64,000 nucleotides of DNA from Dromiciops gliroides (lineage: Eukaryota > Chordata > Mammalia > Microbiotheria > Microbiotheriidae). The notes beneath the pieces were generated by a model that was not told where the DNA came from, searched no databases, and saw nothing but the letters and a program-made list of their open reading frames with translations. How positions within the stretch are numbered: the stretch's first letter is position 1; each line of letters opens with the position of its first letter. Both the position numbers and the translations under genes were made by a program. The stretch is taken from positions 639,554,306-639,618,305 of the forward strand of contig NC_057863.1 of NCBI RefSeq assembly GCF_019393635.1, read 5' to 3'. Positions 30,283-42,723 of this stretch are shown here, in pieces.

Positions 30283-30460
30283 CCGGGAAGCATAGTGGAT
30301 TCAGAACTGGCTTTGGGAATTTATAAGCCCTGGGTTCCAGACTTGCCTCTGACACTGTGTGACTAGGCTTATATCTACAGTGCCATTGACCAATCTAAGG
30401 TTCATTGTAGAGGGTTGGGTAGTATCTATATGGTAGGAGTTTCCATACAGGGAGTACCCA
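30283..30460 (+). repeat. MIR/MAR-like fragment
   Basis: GGGAAGCATAGTGGATTCAG, CCCTGGGTTCCAGACTTGCC and CTGACACTGTGTGAC. Confidence 0.55.
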
Positions 30461-31972
30461 GCACTCAAGAAATCATTGAGCTGGGGAAGTAAAGACAACT
30501 AGAAAACAATCCTGGCTTTAGTGGTACTTGGATCCTGCTGTGGGAGGGTGCACTCCTGGAAACACATAAGAGCCAGAGTGCTGACTACTATGGGTCAGAG
30601 AAGACCACACACAGAATCCTTGACTGAAGCTGGGATTCTCAGGGCAGGAGATGAGAAAGGGAATCAATTGTTCAGTCAAGGGAGGGGGCAGGGCGGGGCA
30701 GGGCAGGGACTCAGGTGGAAAGTTGAATGCCATTTTAGTGGAAGAGCAAGTCAATTAGGCTGTAGTCTAGTGCAGGAAGGGGAGTCATGTGAAAGCTTGG
30801 GGAAAGGCAGGCAGGAACCAGATGGTGTGAAAAGCTTCCATTTAAAAACAAAGGCCTACAATAAGAATCTGAATTTTAAATAGCTTTCTTATTCAATTTT
30901 GTTATGTAACATCTTCACATTTTTCGGATCCCTTGTACAAAGTAAACTAATTTCATTCTTTTCCAAATATGGCATATCTATCAAGTGATAATTACTGGGA
31001 GAAATATTTGTATTTGTACTTGGGTTACTGATTAGCATTCCAGCTTCACCGATCTTGTGACCCAGGTGCTGCATGTTTAATAAAAGTTGAGAACAGGTTC
31101 AGTAGTTTCTTCTTGCAAATATTTTTTAGCAGGGTCTGTACCTGTGGTCTCATGAGTATGGGAAAGGAAACTCCCTTCCTTACTTAGCTTTCTAGGTGGG
31201 CTGCTCTGTAACTTAGTGCTCAGAGTTGCTTTTGGAGTACTGTTGGTTAAATGACTTAATTTGACCATTCACCTAGGTACTTCAGAGGCATGTTCTGAGT
31301 CCAGGTCTTCCTGTCAGAAACTATCACCAAAGCCCCTCTGTACTTAGTGTACTATATCCTTACTACCCTCTGAACAAAGTCTTACTGCTTCAGAAACCTG
31401 TTTACAAAATAAATGGGATATTCTCCTCATTGCTGATAAGATTTTGGTATTGATCACATTTTTTCTCACAGTATTAGATCTGGAAGGAACCTGAGGGATC
31501 CACCTAGTGTAGCAGCATAGGATTAAAAACATAACATTTTATTTACCTAAAAAGGGTCATTAGGGAATTGATGATGGCTTGAGAGTTCTGAAGAGGAGTT
31601 GGGTATGAGTCTTACTATTAGACAATTACTAGTTGTGTCCCTAGGCAAATTTGTGGATCTTAGGCAATTTGCTAGTATCCTAGTTAATTCATGGGTAGTT
31701 GCAATCAACATTGATGGAAGTAATCTACAGATTTTTGGTCTATTTGTATTAAATATACATGTTTCATATAGGAGAAAAACGCCCCTCTTTTTTCCTCAAA
31801 TAAATTGGACATCGAGGTGCTTTCTATGTGTTGTCTTACTGGGAATTTCCAAAATTACTGCATCTGTAGGGTGTGTTGTAATTTCTAAAAGAAACATTTT
31901 TAAGTCTCCAGAGAGGGAATTTGACGAGAGATTGAAGAATCTTATTCATACTCTGCATAAAATCCATTTAAA

Positions 31973-31974
<2 letters not shown>

Positions 31975-32004
<30 letters not shown>
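31975..32004 (+). repeat. GT dinucleotide microsatellite
   Basis: Fifteen GT units, uninterrupted, in intron 1. Confidence 0.95.
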
Positions 32005-32006
<2 letters not shown>

Positions 32007-32489
32007 TTCAGCAGGATATTTTGAAATGAATGAGTAGATGTAAAGTTAAAAATCTACCAAATTGTCACACTTGGCTGTGATTTCAAAGTTGTACAGTTAC
32101 TACATTTAAATAGTCAAAGCTTATAAGCTTCATTTAGGGGACAAAATATATGTTTGGATTTAAGACAATGAAATTTAATCCTATAAATGATTATCAGAAG
32201 TGATCACAGGGTTGAATATCATTTCTTTGACTAGATCGTGTCTATATAGATAGCCCCCTGTTTCGAAGACCCTATTTCAAAGCAGTTTGCTGCACTTCAT
32301 TTTTCCTAACACATGGTTCAGTTTGAAACTTAAAATTAACATTTTTTCAAGAGGTCTACACTGAACTTTATAATAATACAAAATTACTAAATATTTCATA
32401 TTTGCTAACAACTTTAACCTCTCATTCAAAGGCATGTGCTCTCCCAGTTGGGTAAGGATGTTTGGGAGCTGCATGGAGCTCATATGTAT

Positions 32490-32545
32490 GTATGTTTTTA
32501 TATATAATATATATTATATACATTATATATTATATATAAATGTCG
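32490..32545. repeat. AT-rich self-complementary tract
   Basis: Mostly TATATAATATATATTATATA-type units that can pair with themselves. Confidence 0.8.
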
Positions 32546-33059
32546 TAGTGCTTCTTTAATCCCTCTAAAATTTTTATTTTAAAATTTCTTTTGCAAAGTG
32601 TAACCCCTGTGGATTCTTTAGAGATTTTATAGTGTTATGCTGTAACAGTGGGATTGTGTAAAGCATGGTAACATTTTATATGACTAGCTTGTCCTTTGGG
32701 CCTACATTATAATATTAAGGTGAATATTATTTGATGTCTTGTTTTTACACCAGTCATTTCTGGGGAGAGATATACATAACTCCTTTTAACAGATTAAAAA
32801 CCACTAAAAATAATTTAGAGGGAAACTTTATTCTCCCCAAAATTCAGGAGGAAAATGCTTAAAATAAAAATTCAGACTGGTAGCCAATATTATGTCCATA
32901 AATTTGAAGTTGATTTTATCTAGCTTAGCTGGTATAATTTTAGACACAAGAATGTAATTACTCAAGTGTGTGAGTCTTATATTTGGAGAGTGCTTTAAAT
33001 ATTTTAAAGTAGTAGTAATTAAGAATGGTATGTACAAGGCATTTTGCAGATGGGTGATT

Positions 33060-33400
33060 GTACCCTTTAGAGGACAAAGTCAAAGCTTTGGGTCCTCCTA
33101 GCACTGACATTTACAGCCTTTGGATGTCTGGCACCACCCTCTTTCTAGCCTGTTGACTTCAGGCCCCTCCCCCACTGAGCTGGGTCCTGCTGACTAGGCC
33201 TCTTCCTGTTTCTCTGGACAAAATTATCCTATTTCCTGCCTCCAGGTATGAGTTAGTTGTATCTTCAGTGTTTTCTTACCTGGGTGCCTGCTTTCCCCCG
33301 TAGACAAGAAGTACCTTGAGTTCTGAGGCTGTTCTGTCTTGATCTGTGAATCCCTAGCACCCAGTACACTGGGAATTACTGAGTTTGTGGATTTAGGAGA
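33060..33400 (+). repeat. L2 3' fragment
   Basis: Pyrimidine-rich body ending with GTACCTTGAGTTCTGAGG, CTTGATCTGTG and CCTAGCACCCAGTACA, a degraded L2 tail. Confidence 0.5.
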
Positions 33401-33483
33401 TTGCCTTCCATCTCACCAAGCCAGTATCAGTTGGAATGTAAAGCTTATAATCTTGGATTCAATTACATTAAAAATTGGAGTAT

Positions 33484-33637
33484 GGGGGGCAGCTAGGTGG
33501 CTCAGTGGATAGAGCACCAGCCCTGGAGTCAGGAGGACCTGAGTTCAAATCCACCCTCAGACACCTAACACTTAATGGCTGTGTGACCCTGGGCAAGTCA
33601 CTTAACCTCAATTGCCTCTTTCCCCCCCCCCCCCCAT
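33484..33637 (+). repeat. tRNA-derived SINE, type A (intron 1)
   Basis: Full-length, with a C-rich run instead of an A tail. First young SINE after the promoter. Confidence 0.94.
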
Positions 33638-33787
33638 TAGAACATGGTCTGAACAGAGATTAGCCATCAGCAAGTGCACCTGACCTTGAACATCATCCAT
33701 GACAGGTGTGTTCATTCATAAAGACTCCCTAGATGTGTGGCCTCTTCTTTCTCTGGCCTACCTTTTCTGTCTTATTTTACACTAGTT

Positions 33788-33943
33788 TTCTTTTGTTTTT
33801 GTTTTTTGCGGAGCATTGGGGGTTAAGTGACTTGCCCAGGGTCACACAGCTAGTAAGTGTCAAGTGTTTGAGGCCAGATTTGAACTCAGATCCTCCTGAA
33901 TCCAGGGCCGGTGCTTTATCCACTGAGCCACCTAGCCACCCCT
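33788..33943 (-). repeat. tRNA-derived SINE, type B (intron 1)
   Basis: Reverse copy from the GTTTT tail to CCACCTAGCCACCCC. Confidence 0.93.
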
Positions 33944-34115
33944 CCACTATTCTTTACACAACTATCTTCTATGGAAAATTCCTGCCTTCTCTTGCCTCAG
34001 CTGTTTATTTGATTTGCCTCCCCCATATCTGGAAGGTCTCTGAAATCTGGAGCTAGTTGAAATATTTAGGTCCCAGCTGGGGTGCCACCTTGTGACTGCC
34101 TTCCAAACCCAATCT

Positions 34116-34636
34116 TTTTTTTTAAATTAATAAAGTATTTTATTTTTTTTTCCCGTTACATGTAAAGATAGTTCTCAACTTTCATTTATACAAGCTTTAC
34201 AATTTCTCCCTCCCTCATCCCCTATACAGCAGGTAATCTGATATAGGTCATATATATATAATATATATACACATAACAACATTAAACATATTTCTGCATT
34301 AGTCATGTTATAAGAAAAATCAGAGCAATGATGAAAAACTTCAAAATAGAAAAACATCAGCCAAAAAACAAAAAAACAAAAGAAATAGTATGGTTCATTC
34401 AGCATCCATACTCCACAGTTATTTTTTTTTTCCTGGATTTGGAGATCCTCTTCTATCATGAGTTCCCTGGAACTCTTCTGTACCATTGCATTGGTGAGAA
34501 GAATATAGTCCATCACAGTAGATCAACACTCAATGTTGGTGATACTGTGTGCAATGTTCTTCTGGTTCTGCTCATCTCACTCATCATCAGCCCACGCAAG
34601 ACCCTCCAGGTTTCTTTGAACTCCTCCTGCTCATCG
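34116..34636 (-). mobile_element. Short L1 3' end (intron 1)
   Basis: Reverse-strand counterpart of 24688-25250 with the same 3' UTR. Target duplication CCAAACCCAATCT/CCAAACCCAGTCT (34103-34115 and 34637-34649). Confidence 0.9.
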
Positions 34637-34734
34637 CCAAACCCAGTCTTATACTTTATGTGTGCACGTTGATTTTTTTTTTTTCTGTCTTTGATTAGGT
34701 TGTAGACCTTCCATTTCCTTCCCTTTTCCCTCCC

Positions 34735-34850
34735 CTACTACATTTTAAGCTCTTTGAGGGTAGGGACTACATTTTAATCTTTGTAACCCAGTGTCTACCA
34801 CTGCCATGCACACATAGAAGGCATTCTTTGTTGAATATTTGGATTTGGGG
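34735..34850 (+). repeat. L2 3' end fragment
   Basis: TTAAGCTCTTTGAGGGTAGG, GACTACATTTT and CAGTGTCTACCACTGCCATG, then GAAGGCATTC, an L2 tail. Confidence 0.6.
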
Positions 34851-35014
34851 GCTAAATTGATTCAGAGACCAAGTCCAGGTATGGCCTGTTTCCTTAGAAA
34901 CTCATATTCTATATTGTCCTTGGAGACTGAAACTCTCCCTTTGAAGCTCATTAATTTGACTTTTACTTGGGTGCTGAAAGACTCCCTTTATAAAGGGATT
35001 ATTGGTTAACTCTT

Positions 35015-35184
35015 TTTTTTTCTTTTTCTTTTTCTTTTTTTTTTTGCACGGGGCAATGGGGGTTAAGTGACTTGCCCAGGGTCACACGGCTAGTAAGTGT
35101 CAAGTGTCTGAGGCCAGATTTGAACTAAGGTACTCCTGAATCCAGGGCCCGTGCTCTATCCACTGTGCCACCTAGGTGCCCCCT
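35015..35184 (-). repeat. tRNA-derived SINE, type B (intron 1)
   Basis: Reverse copy. Target duplication ATTGGTTAACTCTT/ATTAGTTAACTCTT (35001 and 35185). Confidence 0.95.
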
Positions 35185-35479
35185 ATTAGTTAACTCTTAA
35201 TTTTTAAGTAATGCTATTTTTCAGAAGATAGTGAAAATGAAGATATTTTTGCATTTGTAATGGCCCAGGATATTTTCTTCAATATATGATGTCTTAATTT
35301 GATAAATTGAGAATATTTCTCTTTTAATATTAACTATACAGCATTTGGGGAGGAAAGATGAACTAACTGTAGTGTAACAGCAGAAGAGTAAGTCTAATGT
35401 CAGACTAAAAACTTAGATTGGCTGGAGAGAGGAAGATTAATGTGTAAATTGGATAATAAACATTTTACTGGGTTATAGT

Positions 35480-35665
35480 GAATTTAAAGGATCATAGATT
35501 TTGAGTCAATCTGGGTCAGCTCCCTCATGTTCTGGAAAAAGGACCAAAGTTAAGGGACTTGCTCACTGTCACTGTCTCAAGGTGGCAGATGACAAAGGCC
35601 AGATTCCAGTCTAGGTCTCTGACTCTAGATTAAGTTGCCTCAGTTCTGCTGCACCATGCTGATTA
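35480..35665 (-). repeat. MIR-like fragment
   Basis: AAGTTAAGGGACTTGCTCAC and CAGATTCCAGTCTAGGTCTC are reverse MIR phrases. Confidence 0.5.
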
Positions 35666-37799
35666 CATAATGTAAGTGTTACCAGAAAAAGAGGGTTCTC
35701 CCCTTTGCCATAGTTTACTGCAGATTGACCCACAGATGTCTCTCTGGTCCTGCTAAAAGCTTGGCAAAATGGTGGGACCTGGGTGTCAAAGCACTTTCTG
35801 ATTTGTTTTTCTAAGGTGCTTATAGTTGTGGGTCAAGCTATTTTGGAAGGGCCAGGTTCTACTTCTCTCCCTTTTTCAAATTGTGCTTATTTTAAATGCA
35901 ATTATAGTGTTCAAATTCTTGCTCATGTTTGCAAAAGAACCTTTTATGCTCTGGGATTGTGAAATCACCTAGATAAAACCTCTACAAAGAATAACATAGT
36001 TAACCTTTCTGATGTTACTAACATAGGACAATTAAAAAATTAACTTCTTATTGAATGAATTTTAAAGTTTAACTTTCATGAATATTTTCATGTCACCTAT
36101 ATTTCCCAAAATATAACATTCCCCTCCCACCATTCCTTAAACAAAGAAAAAGAGAAAACAATAGTTTAGCAAGGCAACACATGGAAAAAGTTGTGATTTT
36201 ACATGATGCCATCTAGAGTTTACTTCCCCTCTGCAAAGAAAGAGGTGGGAGTGGGAAGGGGGAGCAAAGAGGGCAGAGTCTATGACTTCTACCATTTGAC
36301 TTTTAATTTTTGAATTAAAAGCAGTTACAGTTCCTAGGATGAATATTCTTGCCATCTTGAATGTGGTCTTAAATTTGACTTGTTCAAAGCATTCAGGAAT
36401 TGAAATTAATATTTGGCTAGAGGAAATAGTTAGACATAATCTCTGCCCTTTTGTATTTCTCCACCCATCAAGAATGTAATAATGCTTAATTGTTCTTTGT
36501 AAATGACATTTTACCCAAATAGCATATGCAATTTCATATAATTTGCATCGTTGTATGATATCAGAGGCTCATCCTCCAACAAATGTTGACTCGATTTTAT
36601 CACTGGAAAATTCCATTGGGTTAAAGAGGCAGAAAGAAAACAGTATGTCACATCTCAGCACGAGATACTGGGCATCTTCTGTGGTTTTATTAGTAAAGTT
36701 AAAATTACCAGTAAACAAGTTCTTGTAGCATATCATGACTTAATCTTTTCTGAATTTTCGTTATTGACCACCTGTAATTCTCTATCATAGAATTGGTTTT
36801 CTAATTATTGGGTGGAGTCAAATACACATATAGACTTAACACAAAATAGGATTCTTTATGACATCAATACTTTACTGTCTTGTATTTTTCTTGGCAGGGT
36901 TTTGTGAAATAGGAATTATGAATGTTATTTTTTTTTAAATTTATATGTTGTCAACAGTTCAGGAAGTGGAAATTGTTATTTAGAAAATGCAAATGTTTTT
37001 AGTAAATGTAAGTATTACTGTGGAATTGGGAAATGTTTAACAAGATAAATAAAAATAGAATAAAACCTGGGTAATGGTAATTTGTGGTTTTCTAAGTATA
37101 CACAGATCTAGGCTGTTTTAGAAAGGAAAAAATCGGTTTTGAGTTAGGGGAGGTATAGGGTTTTTCATGAGTTGTTGGTTTATTTCCGTTTGCAGACTGA
37201 CAAATTTCTGCCTGGATTTTGCATACTACTTAACACATACTTAGCTTTAAGCCAACCTGATCTGTGAAAATGAACTGAGGTTTTTTGTTTTTGTTTTTTT
37301 AGAAATTGATTATGATTGTTTTTAGGATGCTGGATACCAGGTGTGTACAAACTCGAACTGAAGCTATGCCATAAAGCTGTGGCTGCATATTGACTTGGAA
37401 AACCCCATATTAACATTCTCTATTGTATCTTTATTTAATTTGTTAATTATTTCCCAGTGACATTTTTTTTAATCTCGTTCAGGTGGACTGGGCACGTGGT
37501 GTTGGTCTTGGCACCTCAGATGTAAAAAATTCTTTTAGTAGCACACCTTCCCCCAATACTGCAGTCTTTCCCAAACCCATTTAATCTCCATGAGCATATT
37601 CCTTCTGTTTGCATAGATTAGGTCCTATCCTTGTTTCTTACCTTAAGGGTAAGACTCGCATAAGACCTTTACAAAACTTGGGGAGAAAAATGATTTACAC
37701 CTCCCTCTTCAGGAACTGCGCCGTATATATTTAAAGTGGAGTCAACCTCAGCTTTTTGGAGAAACTTATTACATGTGTGTTGTATATTGAGGTGGGCTG

Positions 37800-37950
37800 T
37801 GTGGAACATACATGACTGAACTCAGAAGACCTAATTCCAAATTTTGATAGCCCTTACCGACTGTATAAATTTAAATGTGTCTCTTGGTCTATCTGGTTTC
37901 CATCTACAAATTGAGGGAATTGGGCTAGATTTTTACAGTCCTTTGTTGTT
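37800..37950 (+). repeat. MIR-like fragment
   Basis: CTCAGAAGACCTAATTCC, then ATCTACAAATTGAGGGAATT and GGGCTAGATT. Confidence 0.5.
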
Positions 37951-37959
37951 TCATGTTTG

Positions 37960-38210
37960 TGTTCCAGGTGCCCCGCTCTCCATCCAGCCCAGTGTTCCAA
38001 AGTATTCTTTCTGATACCTGTTGTCATGAAGTACTTTCTCATTGCCTACCCAATAAAGTACAGACTGCTTAGCCTGGTATTAAACAACCCTGGCATCTGA
38101 CTACAACCCAATTTGTCATCTTCATCTTATACTGTTGCTCCTCTTACACTCCATCTTCCAGGCTCAAGACACACCCTAAGCAACATTTCCCCTGCCAACC
38201 CAGTTTCTCA
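37960..38210 (+). repeat. L2-like fragment
   Basis: Contains AATAAAGTACAGACTGCTTAG, CCTGGTATTAAACAACCCTGG and CATCTGACTACAACC, like the region upstream of the L2 tail. Confidence 0.5.
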
Positions 38211-38379
38211 ATAACATTATAAACCAAACTTTATCATGATGACTGCTCAAGTCATAAATAGGATCATTGGAGAATTTAATATAAACAAATTGTCACCACA
38301 CTCTCATTTCTTGGGACTAATTATGCTCATTATTCTTCAGACTCATCCCACTCCTTTCAATATCTACAGCTTCTCTCCC

Positions 38380-38655
38380 CTCCCCCCCCCCATCCTCCTA
38401 AATGTTGTTGAAATCCCTCTATTGGAAAGTCAAATAGAAACAACCTCCGCATGGAAATTTCTAATCCCCTCCACTGAAAAATCCTTCAGCCTTTTAATTC
38501 CTCACATCTCATTTCTAAAGTATGTAGTATCATGTTCTAATTTATCTAATAGTTGTAGACCAATTTTAGCTTCTCTTCCATTCATATTTGCAGTAGCTGT
38601 GCCTAATGGTGCTAGGCTACGGGATTGGCACTTAATAGATGACTATTGAGTTGCA
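38380..38655 (+). repeat. L2-like fragment
   Basis: Pyrimidine-rich text ending GGGATTGGCACTTAATAGAT, a decayed L2 tail. The frame over it (38236-38649) is not a gene. Confidence 0.4.
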
Positions 38656-39919
38656 TTGTTTGAATTTTAATTTCCTTTGGGCTGACTTGTCAGATCTTTA
38701 AAAATTGAATGTGTTGGGGTTTTTTTATGTTACATTTAAACAAAGGATAGTGTGGTTATTGTACACCTTGTTGATGGGTATTTTATTAGAACCATAATAG
38801 CATATTTCATACAAATAACCTTTAACAACTTTTCTGTACTCTGATGACACCACCCAAGTAATTCCAGAAAGGGGGGGGGGGAGAGGAGTGTGTATGTGTG
38901 TGTATACACACATGTACATACACAAAAAGCCAGAACTGGAAAAGGGATGGTATTGGGGGGGGGGTCGAAGATAAAGTTCACAAGTATTGATGGTAATTCA
39001 CCAGTGTCCCCAGAGTATTGTTAGTTTCTTTATTATTCAGATAGAATGAGTGAGGTAAGTAGTGAGATAGATAGTACATGGTCATAGTTTATTTGAAAGT
39101 AAAATGTTGACTGCAGTGTTTTAACCTCTTCATTGGATTTAGGGTTTGAACACAAAACCTTGATTTAAACTAAATAACATCCTTTGTTCTCACAGTGCAA
39201 AATTTAGCTTTCTATGGGATTTATTGCTTTTGTGAGCACCCTTCCCTTGTTAGCCTATCATTTCCTTCCTCTTTCAGATATTTGTGCTGTGTAATCAGAT
39301 ATTAAATTCAGCTGCTTCTCATCCTCCTTTGCCTTGTCCCTCCCCCTCCCAACTATAGAGAGACTTGAATATTCAATCAGCTGTGTTATAATATATTTTT
39401 TTAAGTTTTTGCTTTGTACAAGGCCCTGTACTGTATACCCCACTGAGAGGTGAGTAATTTGGTCATAGGCAGGGCCAGTTTCTGAAGCAACCCCTGTGTG
39501 TTTCTGCATTATTCTCCCATTCCTCCCCAATCTCATTCTAATGTTCTTTCGGAATGAATTCTGTCCCATTCTATCATCAAGGCAGTGTTAAGATAAGGGT
39601 CTGTTGGTACCAGTTGGTTTAGAATTGATTTAATGTATGCTTGGAGTGTAGCCATCTTTTGGATAGTAAAGAATGCTTACTTGGGGTGTAATCATTTGGG
39701 CTGGCACCGCCTTCAGTGATGTGTATCACTGAAGCCCCTTACTAGTCACTGCCCTCCAGACTTCTTTTCATTTCCTTATAGGAAATTGTGGCGATTGGTT
39801 AGTGGAATGAATTATACTGTATTTTGAAACGGTTTCATGGATTAACTGAGTTCATCTTTGGCTATATGACAAATGTATAGCTTTCTTCTGTCCCCATTCA
39901 TATATTTATATCCATGCGT

Positions 39920-40445
39920 AGTAATCACCTCCTGCCCAGACTAGCCTCTTCATTGGTCTCCCTGCTTTCAGTCCACTCCAGACTATCCTTTACATAGCTG
40001 TCAGATTGATAGGCCCTAAAGCATGGATTCCATTTGTTCCTTCTTGCCACTAAAATCAAAATGCAAAGTCTTCACTGTTGGCTTGTAAATCCTTTCACAG
40101 CCTGGCTTTGATGCCCTTATGACAGATTATAGTTGCTTTCCATGCTGTATCCCAGCCACAGTGGCCTTGTTGCTGTTTCCTGTGCCTGATCTGGCACGTT
40201 TCTTTTCCCTGCCTTAGCACAAGCTGTTGTTGCCTAGGCCTGGAATGCACTGTATTCTTTGCTGAATTCCCTTCATTTTTTCCCTTGCCAGAGAGTTCCT
40301 TGTATATTTCTGACTTAGCTTGTGTGTATGTTTGTTTGCACAATAGAAAGAAAACTCCTTGGGGGCAAAAACTATCAATTTTGTTTTTGTATCCTTGGCG
40401 CTGAACTTAAATCTTGTTGAATGGAAGGGAATTAAATAAATCACT
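39920..40445 (+). repeat. Longer L2 3' UTR copy
   Basis: Runs from CCCAGACTAGCCTCTTCATT through CAGCCTGGCTTTGATGCCC and CCTGGAATGCACTG to ACTCCTTGGGGGCAAAAAC and GGCGCTGAACTTAAATC. The order of phrases matches L2 3' ends. Confidence 0.65.
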
Positions 40446-40853
40446 CATCATTTGTTTATGGAATTTTTTTGCATCTATTACTGAAAAGATTCTAGAAGCA
40501 TAATGTTCTATTTGGCAAATCTATATTGAAGAATTTTTCAACATAGCAAGTTAACATAGTACTCATAAAAGTTAAATGTATGGTCCCTAAACTCAGGTTT
40601 ACACTCCTCAGTGGCAGGTGAAACACTGACATATGAGCTATAAAAGAATAAAATGTGACAGGTATGTAAGAAAGGGCAGTTCTGCAGAAGAAGGGCCATT
40701 TCCTGTGGGGGATTGGATGTGTTAGGTGGGCAAAGAATAGGAATGTAAAAGGTTTCTTGTTATTAGTTAAGGAAATACAGTTTCTGGCTGCATTGTTTCA
40801 TAGATGACCATATCTTAAGACATGGCACTTGAACCAAATCCTAAAATGAGAAC

Positions 40854-40882
40854 TCTTGCTCATTTTTTTTTCTTGCTCATTT
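40854..40882 (-). repeat. Tail-only insertion
   Basis: TCTTGCTCATTT repeated (40854-40865 and 40871-40882) with T bases between. Confidence 0.65.
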
Positions 40883-41026
40883 AAGAAGATCTTATTGTTA
40901 CTTCTCTCAGTGCTTTGTTGTTTTAATGACGAAAAGTTGTGCTGTGTTAGGCCTTCTTTGGCCAGCCCTCATATATACTGCTTAGGCAGCCCAGCTCCCA
41001 TGTCTTTACATCGAGAATTAACATAG

Positions 41027-41188
41027 AGGGGCAGCTAGGTGGCGCAGTGGATAAAGCACTGGCCCTGGATTCAGGAGGACCTGAGTTCAAATTTGGCCTC
41101 AGACACTTGACACTTACTAGCTATGTGACCCTGGGCAAGTCACTTAACCCCCATTGCCCTGCAAAAAAAACCCCAAAACCAAAAAAAA
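41027..41188 (+). repeat. tRNA-derived SINE, type B (intron 1)
   Basis: Perfect 13-bp target duplication AGAATTAACATAG (41014-41026 and 41189-41201). Confidence 0.97.
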
Positions 41189-42149
41189 AGAATTAACATA
41201 GAAAAGAGGAGATGCTCTTTAACTTCAGGATGGTACCAGCACTGTCTCCTGGGGTCCTACCTTAGCCCTTTGGGCCCTGAGTTTTCTTGTCTGCTCTACA
41301 AAACTGCTTATGTGCATTTAGCCTAGTTGTGTAGCACTACTAAAAATGACTTAAGAAAGGCTAGAGTGGAACTACAAATTAGAGGATTTCTCACTTCCCA
41401 AATACTACCATTTCCCATTAGTTTCTGCTTCACTAAAGATGTTGTTTATTGTTAACCAGCAGTACATTTGGAATTGTAAAGTCAGAAAGGGCTGAGAACT
41501 ACTAGAAATTAGTTGATGAAGTCCTTAACTGTCAACTTTGAGTGAACCTTTGTGTACAGTGTGAGTCATGGAAAGAGGATAGGTAGGTGACTGAATTTAA
41601 AGTGAAGCATTTTCTGAGGGTCCTTTGGGTTAAAATTGTTTATGGATGGAAGGAAGTAGAATAGATAAGAAGAGATAAGCAAAATTCACTATTACTTAAA
41701 ACATTTTTAATTATTCCACACTTCTCTGTTTTCATATTGACAGTGAAGTGTGTAATAGATTAGAGCTCTGATATTTTTAAAAAATTATTTGTCTCTGAAG
41801 TGTGTAGTCTGGTTGTAATCATTTCTAATACAGGCTAGTTGGAAGGATGGAATTTTATTTATAAAAATATTCTTCAGGCAACTCAAACACTTGTTGCTTA
41901 AAGCACTCTTTTTGAGCCTGTAGTTTGGCCACAGTCTAGCTAGGCCCTGTTAGTAGACAGGCAGGCTTTTGCCCAGTTGTGTGCATGTTGACATGAAGCT
42001 CGTGCTCATAATTCCAGATTTAAGGTGGGACTTAAGATTTATAACTAAACATGGAGGGGGTGCTTTTTAGTTTTGTGTTGATTTTTTGGGGGGGGTAGTG
42101 CTCATCATCACTAATTTGATGGTGTTCCCCAGCATACTCTTCTGGAGAG

Positions 42150-42189
42150 TTCTGTTGCATTATTTATTTGTTTGTTTATTCTGTTGCAT
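42150..42189 (-). repeat. Tail-only insertion
   Basis: TTCTGTTGCAT repeated (42150-42160 and 42179-42189) around a TTTA/TTTG tail of the kind seen on local SINEs. Confidence 0.7.
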
Positions 42190-42264
42190 AGAGGGAAATT
42201 AAATATGTCGATTTCCTTGTATCTGCAAAGTACTACTTTTTCTGACCTCAGAGGCTGAAATTTT

Positions 42265-42424
42265 TTTTTCATTTTTCTTTTTTTTTTTTGCAGGGCAGTG
42301 AGGGTTAAGTGATTTGCCCAGGGTCACATAGCTAATAAGTGTCAAGTGTCTTAGGTCAGATTTGAACTTAGGTACTCCTGAATCCAGGGCCAATGCTTTG
42401 TCCACTGCACCACCTAGCTGCCCC
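42265..42424 (-). repeat. tRNA-derived SINE, type B (intron 1)
   Basis: Target duplication CAGAGGCTGAAATTTT (42249-42264 and 42425-42440). Confidence 0.97.
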
Positions 42425-42575
42425 CAGAGGCTGAAATTTTAATCAAATAAGTTAAGTCCTGAACCAAAAAAAACAGGTGGTTCATAGCAGATGAGAACTA
42501 TTAAGGTCAGAAATCAGGGAGAAATAGTCAAAATTGGGGAAAAGGGAATAAGATGCTCTTAAGAATTGTGAGTTT

Positions 42576-42723
42576 GGGGGGGGGGGCAGCTAGGTGGCTC
42601 AGTGGTTAAAGCACCGGCCCTGGATTCAGGAGTACCTGAGTTCAAGCCTCAGACGCTTGACACTTACTAGCTGTGTGACCTGGACAAGTCACTTAACCCC
42701 CTATTGCCTGAAAAAAAAAGAAG
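42576..42723 (+). repeat. tRNA-derived SINE, type B (intron 1)
   Basis: Perfect 15-bp target duplication AAGAATTGTGAGTTT (42561-42575 and 42724-42738). Confidence 0.97.
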
